A DNA stretch of 64,000 nt. Source: Kitasatospora sp. NBC_00240. GTDB lineage: Bacteria; Actinomycetota; Actinomycetes; Streptomycetales; Streptomycetaceae. A program made the translations under genes and the position numbers. Of the stretch, positions 16,747 through 24,484 are shown piece after piece. Location: the NCBI RefSeq assembly GCF_026342405.1, contig NZ_JAPEMU010000001.1, positions 6,076,001 through 6,140,000 on the forward strand, given 5' to 3'. The stretch's first letter is position 1; every line of letters starts with the position of its first letter. The notes under the pieces are model-generated. The model saw nothing but the letters and a program-made list of their open reading frames with translations, did no database searches and was not told the origin of the DNA.

Positions 16747-18188
16747 GTTTCACCGACTTCAACAGCTACAGCCACGGCTCGCTCCGGAGCATGGTGCAAG
16801 CCATGAACTCGGGCGAGGTGATGAGCGCCAGCGACCCGTGGCGGCGGGCCGCCGACACCCTCAAGGCGATCCACACCTCCCTCCAGTCCACTTCCGGCGA
16901 GGCCGCCCTCGACTGGGAGGGCTCGTCCAGCGACGCCTTCTACTCGAAGATGACGAAGCTCGCGAACAACATCAACAACACCGCGTCGTACGCCCAGGAC
17001 GCCGCCGAGACCCTGAAGCACATGGCCCAGGCCATCGACCAGGCGAAGAAGACCATGCCCGAGGAACCGGGCCTCTGGGACCAGTTCACCGACGGCTTCG
17101 GCGACACCGTCTCCGCCACCTTCGGCGGTGACGACGAGGACACCAAGACCGCCGTCACCGACGAGAAGAAGGCCCAGGCCGTCGCGGTGATGCAGATCCT
17201 GGCGAGGAAGTACCAGGCGGCTACGCCGGTGCTCAAATCGCCGCGGGATCGGTTCGACGAATCGGGTGAGATTGTTGCTCCCGGGGATCCCACCGGGGCG
17301 GCAATCGTCGGATTGATCGCCGGAGCCGGTCTGGGCACGGTGGGTTCCAACGGTTCCGGGAGTGGTGGTAGCGGCAGTCGGTCCTCGCAGTCCAGGCCCG
17401 GCGGCACAAGCGTTGCCCCAACCCCTAAGGCACCCAAGACAAACGTCGCCGTGGCACCTGCGGACCCGGCCATCAAGGGTGGCTCGGCGCAGCCCGCCCC
17501 CAAGCCGCCGACCCCGGCCAACTTCGGCCCTGGTACCGGAATCGACGGCGCCGTCCTGGCGCCGTCGCCCGCCGGGTCGGGCACCGGTTCGTCGAATCTC
17601 GGCGGCACCGGAGCAGGTGGCACCGGCACCGGCCATGCGGGTTCGGGCGGGCTCTCCGGCGGAGTGCCCCAGGGGGGTCTCGGCGGGATCGGCACCGGCA
17701 ACAAGACGCAGGGCGGCGGTACAGGAAGCCTCTCCGGCGGCCAGAACAAGGCCGGTGCGGTTGGCAGGGAGTTCGGCCGCGGTGGTACAGGTTCGGGTGC
17801 CGCCCGTGGCGGCAGTGCCTTCGGCGCGGGCGGAATGAACGAGGGCGGCTTCGGCGGCGGCCGTGGCGCTGCTGGCGGCCGCGGTGGCGCAAGCGCCGTG
17901 CGGCGATCCGGTGGCGTCGCGGGTCAGTCCACCGGGATGGGGGCCGGCTCCGGCCGCAAGGCCTTCACCGAGGGTGGATCCGGTCTGGGTGCACGCGCCC
18001 GTGTCCAGGCCGAGCACGGCGCAGGTCCGCAGGGCGGTAAGGGTGCCCAGGGTCAGGGCATGCCGCTCAGCGACGCACAGCGCCGTAAGAAGGACCGGGA
18101 GAAGGGCAGCAAGCGCCCGGACTACCTCGTCGAGGACGAGGAGACCTGGGTGTCGGGTCAGCACAGCAATCCGAACGTGGTGGAATGA
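16743..18188 (+). CDS. WXG/PPE-like type VII secretion substrate candidate with Gly-rich domain
   Basis: The 481-residue protein has a helical N-terminal domain (1-165) with SGEAALDWEGSSSDAFYSKM, where W-E-G stands at the helical turn as in WXG proteins. A short segment at about 185-200 is hydrophobic and Gly-rich, then a 230-residue Gly/Ser/Thr/Ala-rich region and a charged end (RRKKDREKGSKRPDYLVEDEE-type) seen in streptomycete proteins that precede mycosins. It is likely a secreted or envelope partner of the type VII system. Codons from about 17225 to 17470 use more A/T third bases than the rest. Confidence 0.78.
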   Translation: MSFTDFNSYSHGSLRSMVQAMNSGEVMSASDPWRRAADTLKAIHTSLQSTSGEAALDWEGSSSDAFYSKMTKLANNINNTASYAQDAAETLKHMAQAIDQAKKTMPEEPGLWDQFTDGFGDTVSATFGGDDEDTKTAVTDEKKAQAVAVMQILARKYQAATPVLKSPRDRFDESGEIVAPGDPTGAAIVGLIAGAGLGTVGSNGSGSGGSGSRSSQSRPGGTSVAPTPKAPKTNVAVAPADPAIKGGSAQPAPKPPTPANFGPGTGIDGAVLAPSPAGSGTGSSNLGGTGAGGTGTGHAGSGGLSGGVPQGGLGGIGTGNKTQGGGTGSLSGGQNKAGAVGREFGRGGTGSGAARGGSAFGAGGMNEGGFGGGRGAAGGRGGASAVRRSGGVAGQSTGMGAGSGRKAFTEGGSGLGARARVQAEHGAGPQGGKGAQGQGMPLSDAQRRKKDREKGSKRPDYLVEDEETWVSGQHSNPNVVE

Positions 18189-18222
18189 TTCCCTGTCCGC
18201 CTGTGGACAGTCCGATCTGACC

Positions 18223-18256
18223 GGTCGTCCCGTAGATCTTGATCTACGGGACGACC
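18223..18256. promoter_or_regulatory. Perfect 16-bp inverted repeat before the mycosin gene
   Basis: Arms 18223-18238 and 18241-18256 (ggtcgtcccgtagatc and its complement) are separated by TT. It ends 26 bp before the TTG start of the mycosin gene and begins 34 bp after the preceding stop. A weaker 6-bp hairpin lies at 18193-18210. It may be a terminator of the upstream gene or an operator; no T-run follows. Confidence 0.7.
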
Positions 18257-18282
18257 GCTTCGCTTGAGTGGGGTGACCAGGC

Positions 18283-19686
18283 TTGAGGACCAGCCGACCG
18301 GTGCGCGGCATGGCCGCGCTGGCTGCAGGTGCTTTGCTCTGGGGTATGGCGGCGGGACCTGCTAGCGCTGACAATATTCGCGCCGGCCAATGGGCCCTGA
18401 CCAAATATGAGGCGGAGAGCAAGGTCTGGCCGGTCAGCCAGGGTGATGGCGTAGTTGTCGCCGTGATTGACACCGGCGTTTCGGCTGACCATCAGGACTT
18501 GACCGGCCAGGTCGTGTCAGGTGTCGACTATTCGAACGCCCAGGGTGACGGCCGGACCGACACCGAGGGACACGGCACCGGAATGGCGAGCTTGATTGCC
18601 GGCCATGGCCATGGGGACCAGGCAGGTGTGATGGGGCTCGCGCCCAAGGCCAAGATTCTTCCGGTGCGGATCAAGCTCTCAGGCGATGGTGACTTTGTTC
18701 CCACTGAGGATCACTTCTCGGAAGCTCTTCGCTATGCCGTTGATCACGGGGCAAAGGTGGTCAACATGTCCTTCGGTGGTGGTGTGCGAACAAACGCACG
18801 GGCCCGCGAGGCTCTCAGCTATGCGCTTTCCAAGGATGTCGTGCTCGTGGCCAGTACGGGAAATCTAGGAAATCACGCCACTCCCGTTGCTTATCCGGCG
18901 GCCTTTCCGGGTGTGATCGCGGTAGGTGCCGTCGACCAGAATGGTCAGATGTGGGAGAAGTCGAGCTATGGCCCCGAGACCACAGTGGTAGCCCCCGGGG
19001 TTGACATCTATTCGGCGGACATCAAGTCCACCTCCGCCTACCGCAACGCGAACGGCACCTCCGACTCCACCGCCTACGTCTCCGCCATCGCCGCCCTGGT
19101 CCGGTCCAAGTACCCGAACCTTTCGGCCGGGCAGGTGATCAATCGGATCATCAAGAGCGCGGTGGCCCCGCCGGACGGCTCGGCGGTGCCCAACGACCAC
19201 TACGGGTACGGGATCGCCTCGCCGTCGAAGGCCTTGGCTGCCAATCCTGCGGTCGACAACGGGCCGAAGGAGAATCCGCTGCTGTCCCGTCCGGAGTCGC
19301 AGGGGTCTCCGGATTCGCCGGATCCGGTGCCGACGGGGGACGCCAAGGATGCGGCGGCGAAGGACGGTTCCGGTGTGCCGGTCTACGTCTACGTCCTGGC
19401 CGGTGTGCTGGGGCTCCTCGTCGTGGTGGGTGTCGCCGTCCTGATCGTGCGCGGCCGGAAGAACGGCGGCAGCGGGCCGCCTCCGCCATCGGGCGGCGGG
19501 GGGTACGGGCCGCCGGCGCCCTCGCCGTACGGGCAGCCTCCGACGTACGAGCAGCCTCCGACGTACGGGCAGGCCCCGCAGGCGCCCTACGGCGGTGTCC
19601 AGCAGCAGCCGTACGGGTATCCGCAGGGGCCGCCGGCTCCGCCGTCCGGGCCGCCCGTGCCGCCGTCGGGGCAGCCGTACCGCTGA
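18283..19686 (+). CDS. Mycosin: type VII secretion-associated subtilisin-like protease
   Basis: The 467-residue protein has a signal peptide (1-29, cleaved after ASA), an S8 protease domain with Asp63 (VIDTGV), His97 (DTEGHGTGMAS), oxyanion Asn194 (STGNLG) and Ser260 (GTSDSTAYVSA), a linker, a membrane segment at about 364-392 and a Pro/Tyr-rich cytoplasmic tail with PYGQPPTYEQ repeats. This layout is that of MycP, which is anchored outside the membrane and supports ESX secretion. The start is TTG 18283 with ggggtga about 7 nt upstream; GTG 18301 is an alternative. The part before about 19015 uses many A/T-ending codons, while the rest is typical high-GC. Confidence 0.92.
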   Translation: MRTSRPVRGMAALAAGALLWGMAAGPASADNIRAGQWALTKYEAESKVWPVSQGDGVVVAVIDTGVSADHQDLTGQVVSGVDYSNAQGDGRTDTEGHGTGMASLIAGHGHGDQAGVMGLAPKAKILPVRIKLSGDGDFVPTEDHFSEALRYAVDHGAKVVNMSFGGGVRTNARAREALSYALSKDVVLVASTGNLGNHATPVAYPAAFPGVIAVGAVDQNGQMWEKSSYGPETTVVAPGVDIYSADIKSTSAYRNANGTSDSTAYVSAIAALVRSKYPNLSAGQVINRIIKSAVAPPDGSAVPNDHYGYGIASPSKALAANPAVDNGPKENPLLSRPESQGSPDSPDPVPTGDAKDAAAKDGSGVPVYVYVLAGVLGLLVVVGVAVLIVRGRKNGGSGPPPPSGGGGYGPPAPSPYGQPPTYEQPPTYGQAPQAPYGGVQQQPYGYPQGPPAPPSGPPVPPSGQPYR

Positions 19687-19722
19687 CGCGCCCACGGTCA
19701 GGCGAATGGCCGGAGCAGGGCG

Positions 19723-19769
19723 GGGCCCTTCCGATAGTGATGGTTCTCCATCGACTATCGGAAGGGCCC
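19723..19769 (+). promoter_or_regulatory. Long hairpin covering the ribosome site of the next gene
   Basis: Outer arms 19723-19738 and 19754-19769 pair perfectly (16 bp); inner arms 19739-19743 and 19748-19752 pair around a 4-nt loop with one bulged base. The purine ribosome site GGAAGGG (19760-19766) of the ORF at 19774 lies wholly in the 3' arm. It may also serve as terminator for the mycosin gene, whose stop is 37 bp before it. Confidence 0.88.
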
Positions 19770-19773
19770 TGTC

Positions 19774-20019
19774 ATGTTCCGACCCCAGCTTCGTGTTCCC
19801 GTATCCGTCTCCGCCTTCGTCTCTCTGTTCGCTCTCGTTCTGGTCGCCGCCGTCGCGGCGGTGATGCTGGCCGCTCCGGCGCGGGCGGAGGGGTCGACCG
19901 GGCCCAAGAACCCGCAGGAGGCGGCCATTTGTTCGAGCCTGCTGAGCTGGGTGCTGCCGGGCGGCTCGGGAGCGAGTTCCGTCGACGCGCTCTGCGCGGT
20001 GCAGGGGAGCGGCAGCTGA
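19774..20019 (+). CDS. Small secreted protein, unknown
   Basis: The 81-residue product has a clear signal peptide (basic start, hydrophobic 11-34, cleavage after ARA at about residue 38). The mature part is about 43 residues with two cysteines (ICSSLLSW and ALCAVQ) that could form a disulfide. ATG 19774 has a ribosome site 7 nt upstream, which the hairpin at 19723-19769 would hide. It follows the mycosin gene; a link to type VII secretion is possible but unproven, since it has a Sec-type signal. Confidence 0.7.
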   Translation: MFRPQLRVPVSVSAFVSLFALVLVAAVAAVMLAAPARAEGSTGPKNPQEAAICSSLLSWVLPGGSGASSVDALCAVQGSGS

Positions 20020-20062
20020 CGTTCGCCCGCGGGCTGCGAGGCTGGTGAACTAGCCTCCGGTC

Positions 20063-20494
20063 ATGGACTGTTACAGCTGTGAGCGGGAGGCCGGGTTCGC
20101 CGGCCTCCCGCCGCGTGAGCGGATCGCCGTGGACGAGCACTGGCGGGTGGCGCATGCCGTCGGGAGTGCGCTCCCCGGCTGGCTGGTGCTGCTGCCGCGC
20201 CGTCATGTCACCACGATCGGGGATCTGACGGACGCGGAGGCGGCCGTGCTGGGGAGCTGGCAGGTCCGGCTGTCCCGTGCGCTGGGCGCCGCGACGGGGT
20301 GCGCGAAGACGTACGTCGCGCAGTTCGCGGAGGCGGAGGGCTTCTCCCACGTGCACTTCCACATCGTGCCGCGCGCCGAGGAGCACCCGGTGGAGCTGCG
20401 CGGCCCCAGGGTGTTCGGACTGCTCGGCGCGGAGCAGCCGGTCACGGACCTGCGGATGGACGAACTGGCACTCCGGATCAGGGCCTTGCTCTGA
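20063..20494 (+). CDS. HIT-family nucleotide hydrolase/transferase
   Basis: A 143-residue protein with the histidine triad HVHFHIVPR at about residues 101-109 and a Cys-x-x-Cys at the N-terminus (CYSCERE), both usual in HIT proteins that hydrolyse dinucleoside polyphosphates or AMP-conjugates. No ribosome site is evident before ATG 20063, so the message may be leaderless. Substrate unknown. Confidence 0.88.
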   Translation: MDCYSCEREAGFAGLPPRERIAVDEHWRVAHAVGSALPGWLVLLPRRHVTTIGDLTDAEAAVLGSWQVRLSRALGAATGCAKTYVAQFAEAEGFSHVHFHIVPRAEEHPVELRGPRVFGLLGAEQPVTDLRMDELALRIRALL

Positions 20495-20553
20495 CCCGGA
20501 CGCCCGCCCCCGGCGGGGAGGTCCCCGCCCCGGGGCCATGCGGGGGTCAGAGC
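20488..20553. terminator. Bidirectional hairpin spanning both stop codons
   Basis: An outer perfect 10-bp stem (20488-20497 with 20544-20553) includes the stop codons of the HIT gene and of the GNAT gene on the other strand. An inner GC stem of ccccgg/cgggga blocks (about 20508-20534) sits within. Confidence 0.75.
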
Positions 20554-21047
20554 CTCCGGTACATCACGAGCAGGCTGACGTACCCCTTGTCGGGGTGGTG
20601 GAAGGCCTCGGGGACGGCGGTCAGCACCTCGAAGCCGAGGGACTGCCAGAGCGCCACCGCGCGGTGGTTGGTCTCGACGACGGCGTTGAACTGCATCGAC
20701 CGGTAGCCGTCGGCCCGGGCCTGCTCCAGGACGTGGGCGCACAGGGCCCGGGCGACTCCCCGGCCGGTGTGGCGGGGGTCGACCATGAAGCCGGCGTTGG
20801 CGACGTGCGAGCCGCCGCCCATCTGGTTGCGGTGGGTCTCGGCGGTACCGAGGACGGTGCCGTCCTCGTCCACCGCGACGAAGGTCCGGCCGGGGGCCGC
20901 CTTCATCCACATCGCACGGGCGTCCGTCTCGGTGATCTCCCGGTCCCAGGTGAAGGTGTCACCGGCGGCGACGATCGTGTGCAGGAAGGGCCAGATCTGC
21001 GGCCAGTCGGCGGCGGTGGCTTCGCGAATGAACATGCCGTCCAGCAT
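20547..21047 (-). CDS. GNAT-family N-acetyltransferase
   Basis: A 166-residue acetyltransferase. The acetyl-CoA-binding segment VDPRHTGRGVARALCAHVLE and the downstream ALWQSLGFEVL are typical GNAT landmarks. Start ATG 21047 has GGGAG at suitable spacing; the ATG at 21035 is an alternative. The substrate cannot be read from the sequence; the layout is like PhnO/phosphinothricin-type small-molecule acetyltransferases. Confidence 0.88.
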   Translation of the reverse strand: MLDGMFIREATAADWPQIWPFLHTIVAAGDTFTWDREITETDARAMWMKAAPGRTFVAVDEDGTVLGTAETHRNQMGGGSHVANAGFMVDPRHTGRGVARALCAHVLEQARADGYRSMQFNAVVETNHRAVALWQSLGFEVLTAVPEAFHHPDKGYVSLLVMYRRL

Positions 21048-21280
21048 GGCTCCCACCCACCCGCCCGACCAGCGGTTTTCGGCCGCGCAGGGGGTTTGCC
21101 GCACGGGCATGCGGCCAGCTCTCCGCCGTGCTGCCGATCCGGTGCCACGCGGTCGCATGTCCAGGCAGCAACGACCGGGCGGGCTTGACCCAGAGGTTTC
21201 GCTGAGTACTTTCACGGTCACGGATGGTGGGCGCGATCCCAGGGTGGCGGGCGGTGTCAGTTGCTTCGGGGGGAGCTGTG

Positions 21281-21590
21281 ATGAGCGACATCTGAGTGCA
21301 GCCGCGCGAGTTGCGGGCGTCGGCAGCGGCGGCCAGAAGTATCGAGGTTGACTTCGGCCGGCCGGCCGGGCGAAGCGGCGGTCGGCACCGCATCCAGCAC
21401 CGCGGGGCAGCTCCTCGGCTGGTCGATGAGCGATGCACCGCAGCGGCTTGCGGGGGGCTGGGCACCGGCATTGACCGCACTGCGGAAGCGACTTGCCGAC
21501 GCGGCGACCGACCTCGACACGACGGCGCAGGGGTACGAGCAGACCGAGCACGCAGTCGCCGGCGCCTTGCAGGGGCAGGCTCCACGATGA
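21281..21590 (+). pseudogene. Decayed WXG100-like gene: in-frame stop plus frameshift
   Basis: A strong ribosome site (ggggggag) precedes ATG 21281. The frame reads MSDI, then TGA at 21293-21295, then VQPRELRASAAAARSIEVDF in the same frame. At about 21345-21370 the protein-like reading moves to the +1 frame: AAVGTASSTAGQLLGWSM, LAGGWAPALTALRKRLADAATDLDTTAQGYEQTE, ending at TGA 21588. Joined, these give a small helical ESX-like protein of about 100 residues. The TGA could arise from CGA by one base change. Two independent lesions make sequencing error less likely, though raw reads would decide. Confidence 0.75.
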
Positions 21591-21730
21591 GCGGGCTCTT
21601 TGCACTTCTCACCCTGCCTTCCACCGCCCGTGCCCGCCACCCCCTGAGCCCCACCGGCAGCGGGCCCGGGCCGGGCTGGCCCGCTCCCTGGCGGCATTTC
21701 GGCGTTCCGTGGCGGGATGGCCGCTGGTGA
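21587..21730 (+). other. Short ORF overlapping the WXG100 pseudogene stop
   Basis: ATG 21587 overlaps the pseudogene stop as ATGA and opens a 47-codon frame (MSGLFALLTLPSTARARHPL start). It may be the remnant of a second coupled gene cut short, or chance. The sequence is Pro/Gly/Trp-rich with no recognisable domain. Confidence 0.3.
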
Positions 21731-21760
21731 GGGGCGTGTGGGGACCGCCACCATGGACGC

Positions 21761-22342
21761 ATGAACACTCCGGAGAACGCCGCCACCGTCATCGCTCCCA
21801 CCGCCGACGTGATCACGCCGGACGGCAAGGACTGGACCTGGGTCCTGGAGCGGTCCTGCCCCGACTGCGGTCTGGACACCCCGGCGGTGGTCCGCGAGGA
21901 GGTGGCCGGACTGGTGCGCGCCAATGCGGCCTCCTGGCTGGCGGTGCTCGACGCGGAGGAGGACGTGCTGCGCCGCCGGCCCCGGCCCGACGTGTGGTCG
22001 GCGCTGGAGTACGCCTGCCATGTGCGGGACGTCTTCCGGCTGTTCCATGTCCGGCTGAACCTGATGCTCGACCAGGACGGCCCGCTCTTCCCCAACTGGG
22101 ACCAGGACGAGACCGCGCTGGCCGAGCGGTACGGCGAGCAGGACCCGAAGGCGGTGGCCGCCGACCTGGCCGAGGCGGCCGAGATCCTGGCGGGCGCCTT
22201 CGACCGGGTCTCCGGCGAGCAGTGGCAGCGGACCGGGGACCGCAGTGACGGCGCGCGGTTCACGGTCGAGAGCTTCTCGCGCTACCTGATCCACGACCCG
22301 GTGCACCACCTGCACGACGTGACGGGTGTGCCGGCGGCGTAG
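21761..22342 (+). CDS. DinB-like (maleylpyruvate isomerase-type) protein
   Basis: A 193-residue four-helix-bundle protein. Histidines in EYACHVRDVF and in LIHDPVHHLHDV match the metal-binding triad of the DinB/mycothiol-dependent superfamily. These proteins act in mycothiol-linked transferase reactions, or their role is unknown. A CPDC pair near the N-terminus is common in the streptomycete members. It is convergent with the DUF2332 gene, 28 bp apart. Confidence 0.82.
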   Translation: MNTPENAATVIAPTADVITPDGKDWTWVLERSCPDCGLDTPAVVREEVAGLVRANAASWLAVLDAEEDVLRRRPRPDVWSALEYACHVRDVFRLFHVRLNLMLDQDGPLFPNWDQDETALAERYGEQDPKAVAADLAEAAEILAGAFDRVSGEQWQRTGDRSDGARFTVESFSRYLIHDPVHHLHDVTGVPAA

Positions 22343-22370
22343 TGATCGGCCCTGGCAGCCAGGAGACCGG

Positions 22371-23522
22371 CTACGCCGGCCGTTCCTCGAACGGCCGTGC
22401 GGGCAGGCCGTGCGGTGGGGCTTCGGCCAGCACCTCCGGCTCGCCGGTACCCGCCCGGACGGTCAGGACGAAGCGGTGCCCGGCGCCGGCGCCCGGGCGG
22501 AGCGGTTCGAAGGTGAGGTGCGCGAACGGGGCCTCGGCGCTGCTGGACTCCGCCGGCCTCGTCAACTCCCGCTCGACTGCGGTCCATTCGTCCGGTGGGA
22601 CGTACTGGCGCATGATCGAGTGCCAGAGCACGGTGAGGGTGGCCGGCCGGACGGTGACCTCCCGCAGGAAGGCGGCCGCGCCGATCGGCCGGACTTCGGG
22701 GGGATGTTCGGCGGCGACGGCCAGGGCACCGGCCAGGCGGGCGGTGCGCTCGGGCTGGTCCGGCCACAGGTAGGCGCGCAGGGCGAGGGCGCCGTCGGGG
22801 GAGGCGGGGTCGATCGGGCGGAGGTCGCAGCCGTGGCGTTCGGCGAAGGTGAGTGCGGGGGTGGCTGCGGCGGCCTGCCGGAGCCGGTCGGGCGGGGCGT
22901 CCTGCCAGGCGTTCCGCAGTACGACGGGGGAGTGGGCGGGGCCGTAGCCGAAGGGGCCGGCGGTGTACCGGAAGCGGTCGGCGAGCAGGTTGAGGCCTGC
23001 GCTGGCGCCCAGCTCGAACAGTCGGACGGGGTACCCGGGCGGGAGGACCCGGAGCAGGCCGGTGACCAGGAGGGTGGCCCGGCCGACCTCGTTGGTCTGC
23101 GGGGGCCGGGTCAGCCAGTCCCGGACCCAGGGCAGGTTGTCCCTGACGGCGGCACGGACGGTCGGCCAGCCGGCGTCCGGCCGACCGGGGTCGAGACGGC
23201 CGCCCGCGCGCGGGTAGTGCGCCGCGAGCCCCGGCGCGCGACCGGTCAGGACCAGCGCGTGGACGCCGCCGAGCAACCGCAGGGCGACGGCGTCCGCGCC
23301 GGGCGCGTGCTCGTACCCGGCCAGGGCCTCGGCGCACGGGCCGCCGGCTGTGACGTCCTCGGCGACGCGGCGGAGCAGGGCGCCGTACAGCGGCGAGCCG
23401 AGCCGGTCGCAGGCGGTGGCCTGCTGTTCGGTCAGCTCGGCCGTACGGGCACGAGCGGGCTGCCGAGCGGGCCGTCGCGCGGGCGCGCGGCCGGCAGGCC
23501 CGGCGGGTGGCTCGTCGGCCAT
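22371..23522 (-). CDS. DUF2332 family protein
   Basis: The 383-residue protein shows the DUF2332 pattern: DRLGSPLYGALLRRVAEDV, TNEVGRATLLVTGLL, VRLFELGASAGLNLLADRF (a methyltransferase-like motif) and VLWHSIMRQYVPPDEW. The function of the family is unknown; the GASAGLN motif suggests a Rossmann-like fold. ATG 23522 has GGAGG seven bases upstream and is preferred to the GTG at 23528. Confidence 0.85.
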   Translation of the reverse strand: MADEPPAGPAGRAPARRPARQPARARTAELTEQQATACDRLGSPLYGALLRRVAEDVTAGGPCAEALAGYEHAPGADAVALRLLGGVHALVLTGRAPGLAAHYPRAGGRLDPGRPDAGWPTVRAAVRDNLPWVRDWLTRPPQTNEVGRATLLVTGLLRVLPPGYPVRLFELGASAGLNLLADRFRYTAGPFGYGPAHSPVVLRNAWQDAPPDRLRQAAAATPALTFAERHGCDLRPIDPASPDGALALRAYLWPDQPERTARLAGALAVAAEHPPEVRPIGAAAFLREVTVRPATLTVLWHSIMRQYVPPDEWTAVERELTRPAESSSAEAPFAHLTFEPLRPGAGAGHRFVLTVRAGTGEPEVLAEAPPHGLPARPFEERPA

Positions 23523-23620
23523 GGACACACCTCCGGCTCGCCGGCCGGAGCGGGCTCACCGGCCGGGACGATCCTTCCCCGCCGGGCGGCGGACCTCCCG
23601 GCGCCACGCGGTGACGCCGG

Positions 23621-24091
23621 TCACCAGTCGGCGGGCTCGTGCAGCAGGGCGCGGCGCAGCCGGCCCGCCACGTTGGCGGTGTCCGAGCCGACCACGTCCG
23701 CGATCTCCGGGGCCGCGAGCCCGACCACGTAGTGCAGGATCGCCAGGTCCTCGTCGGCCGGGCCGGACCCGCGCGGTTCGGGGGCGGCGGAGGTCTCGGC
23801 CCGCAGTCTCGCGGCCACGGTGCTGCGCAGGATGTGCCAGGCCTCCGCCGTGGGGTTCCGGCTGACCAACAGGGCTCGCCAGTGCACCGCGACCTCGCAG
23901 AGGGCCTCCTGGACGCTGTCCGCCGCCTCGTCGGCGTCGGGCAGCCACACCCGGGCGTAGCTCAGATAGCGCGGTCGGTGCAGTTCGCAGAAGGCCGCGT
24001 ACTCCACGGGCATGACAGGTTCCGGGGGCCTGGCACGCGAAGTGCCCGGTTCCTCCGGCGGCCCGGCGGGGCGGGGGTGACGAGTGGTCAT
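23621..24091 (-). CDS. Short ECF sigma-like factor
   Basis: A 156-residue protein with a sigma region 2-like part (YLSYARVWLPDADEAADSVQEALCEVAVHW) and a region 4-like HTH (LAAPEIADVVGSDTANVAGRLRRALL). The region 4 match is weak, and the protein is shorter than ordinary ECF factors (about 180 residues), so it may be a sigma-like regulator and not an active sigma. ATG 24091 has gagaggcag upstream. No anti-sigma gene is adjacent. A near-palindrome at 24169-24191 lies in its promoter region. Confidence 0.75.
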   Translation of the reverse strand: MTTRHPRPAGPPEEPGTSRARPPEPVMPVEYAAFCELHRPRYLSYARVWLPDADEAADSVQEALCEVAVHWRALLVSRNPTAEAWHILRSTVAARLRAETSAAPEPRGSGPADEDLAILHYVVGLAAPEIADVVGSDTANVAGRLRRALLHEPADW

Positions 24092-24168
24092 CTCTGCCTC
24101 TCGGCAAGGGAGATGTGCGGCTGGGGGGATCTTCCGTGCTCACTCTACGGGAATCGGTCGGTGCTCAG

Positions 24169-24191
24169 GGTAACCAATCGGATTGGATACC
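24169..24191. promoter_or_regulatory. Operator-like dyad between sigma-like gene and metal exporter
   Basis: Half sites ggtaaccaatc (24169-24179) and gattggatacc (24181-24191) are inverted repeats with one mismatch around a central G. The site lies 78 bp upstream of the sigma-like start (-) and about 290 bp before the CDF gene (+). Its symmetry and low GC suit a dimeric repressor site. Confidence 0.55.
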
Positions 24192-24484
24192 CGGAACGTG
24201 ATCCTTGGGGGCTGCGGCGCAGTGGTGGACGGGCGGTCCCGGGCGGGCCGCTGTCAGCCCGGTCGCGGCCGCGCCGTCCGGGGGCGTCCGGCCGTCCGTC
24301 CGCCGCCCGGGTCGCGGGCCGCTGTCCGGCCGGCGCCGGGCCGGTGCGAGCGTGCGGGGGCCGGGCCGTCCGTGCGGACCGGTGCGCAGGGGCGCGGAAG
24401 ACCCACCTGCGAGGGTCTCGCACCTGGTCGGAGGGTGTAGGACGGCAGTGGCTGCAAGGGAGTTGATGTGCCACCGTAAGCCAT

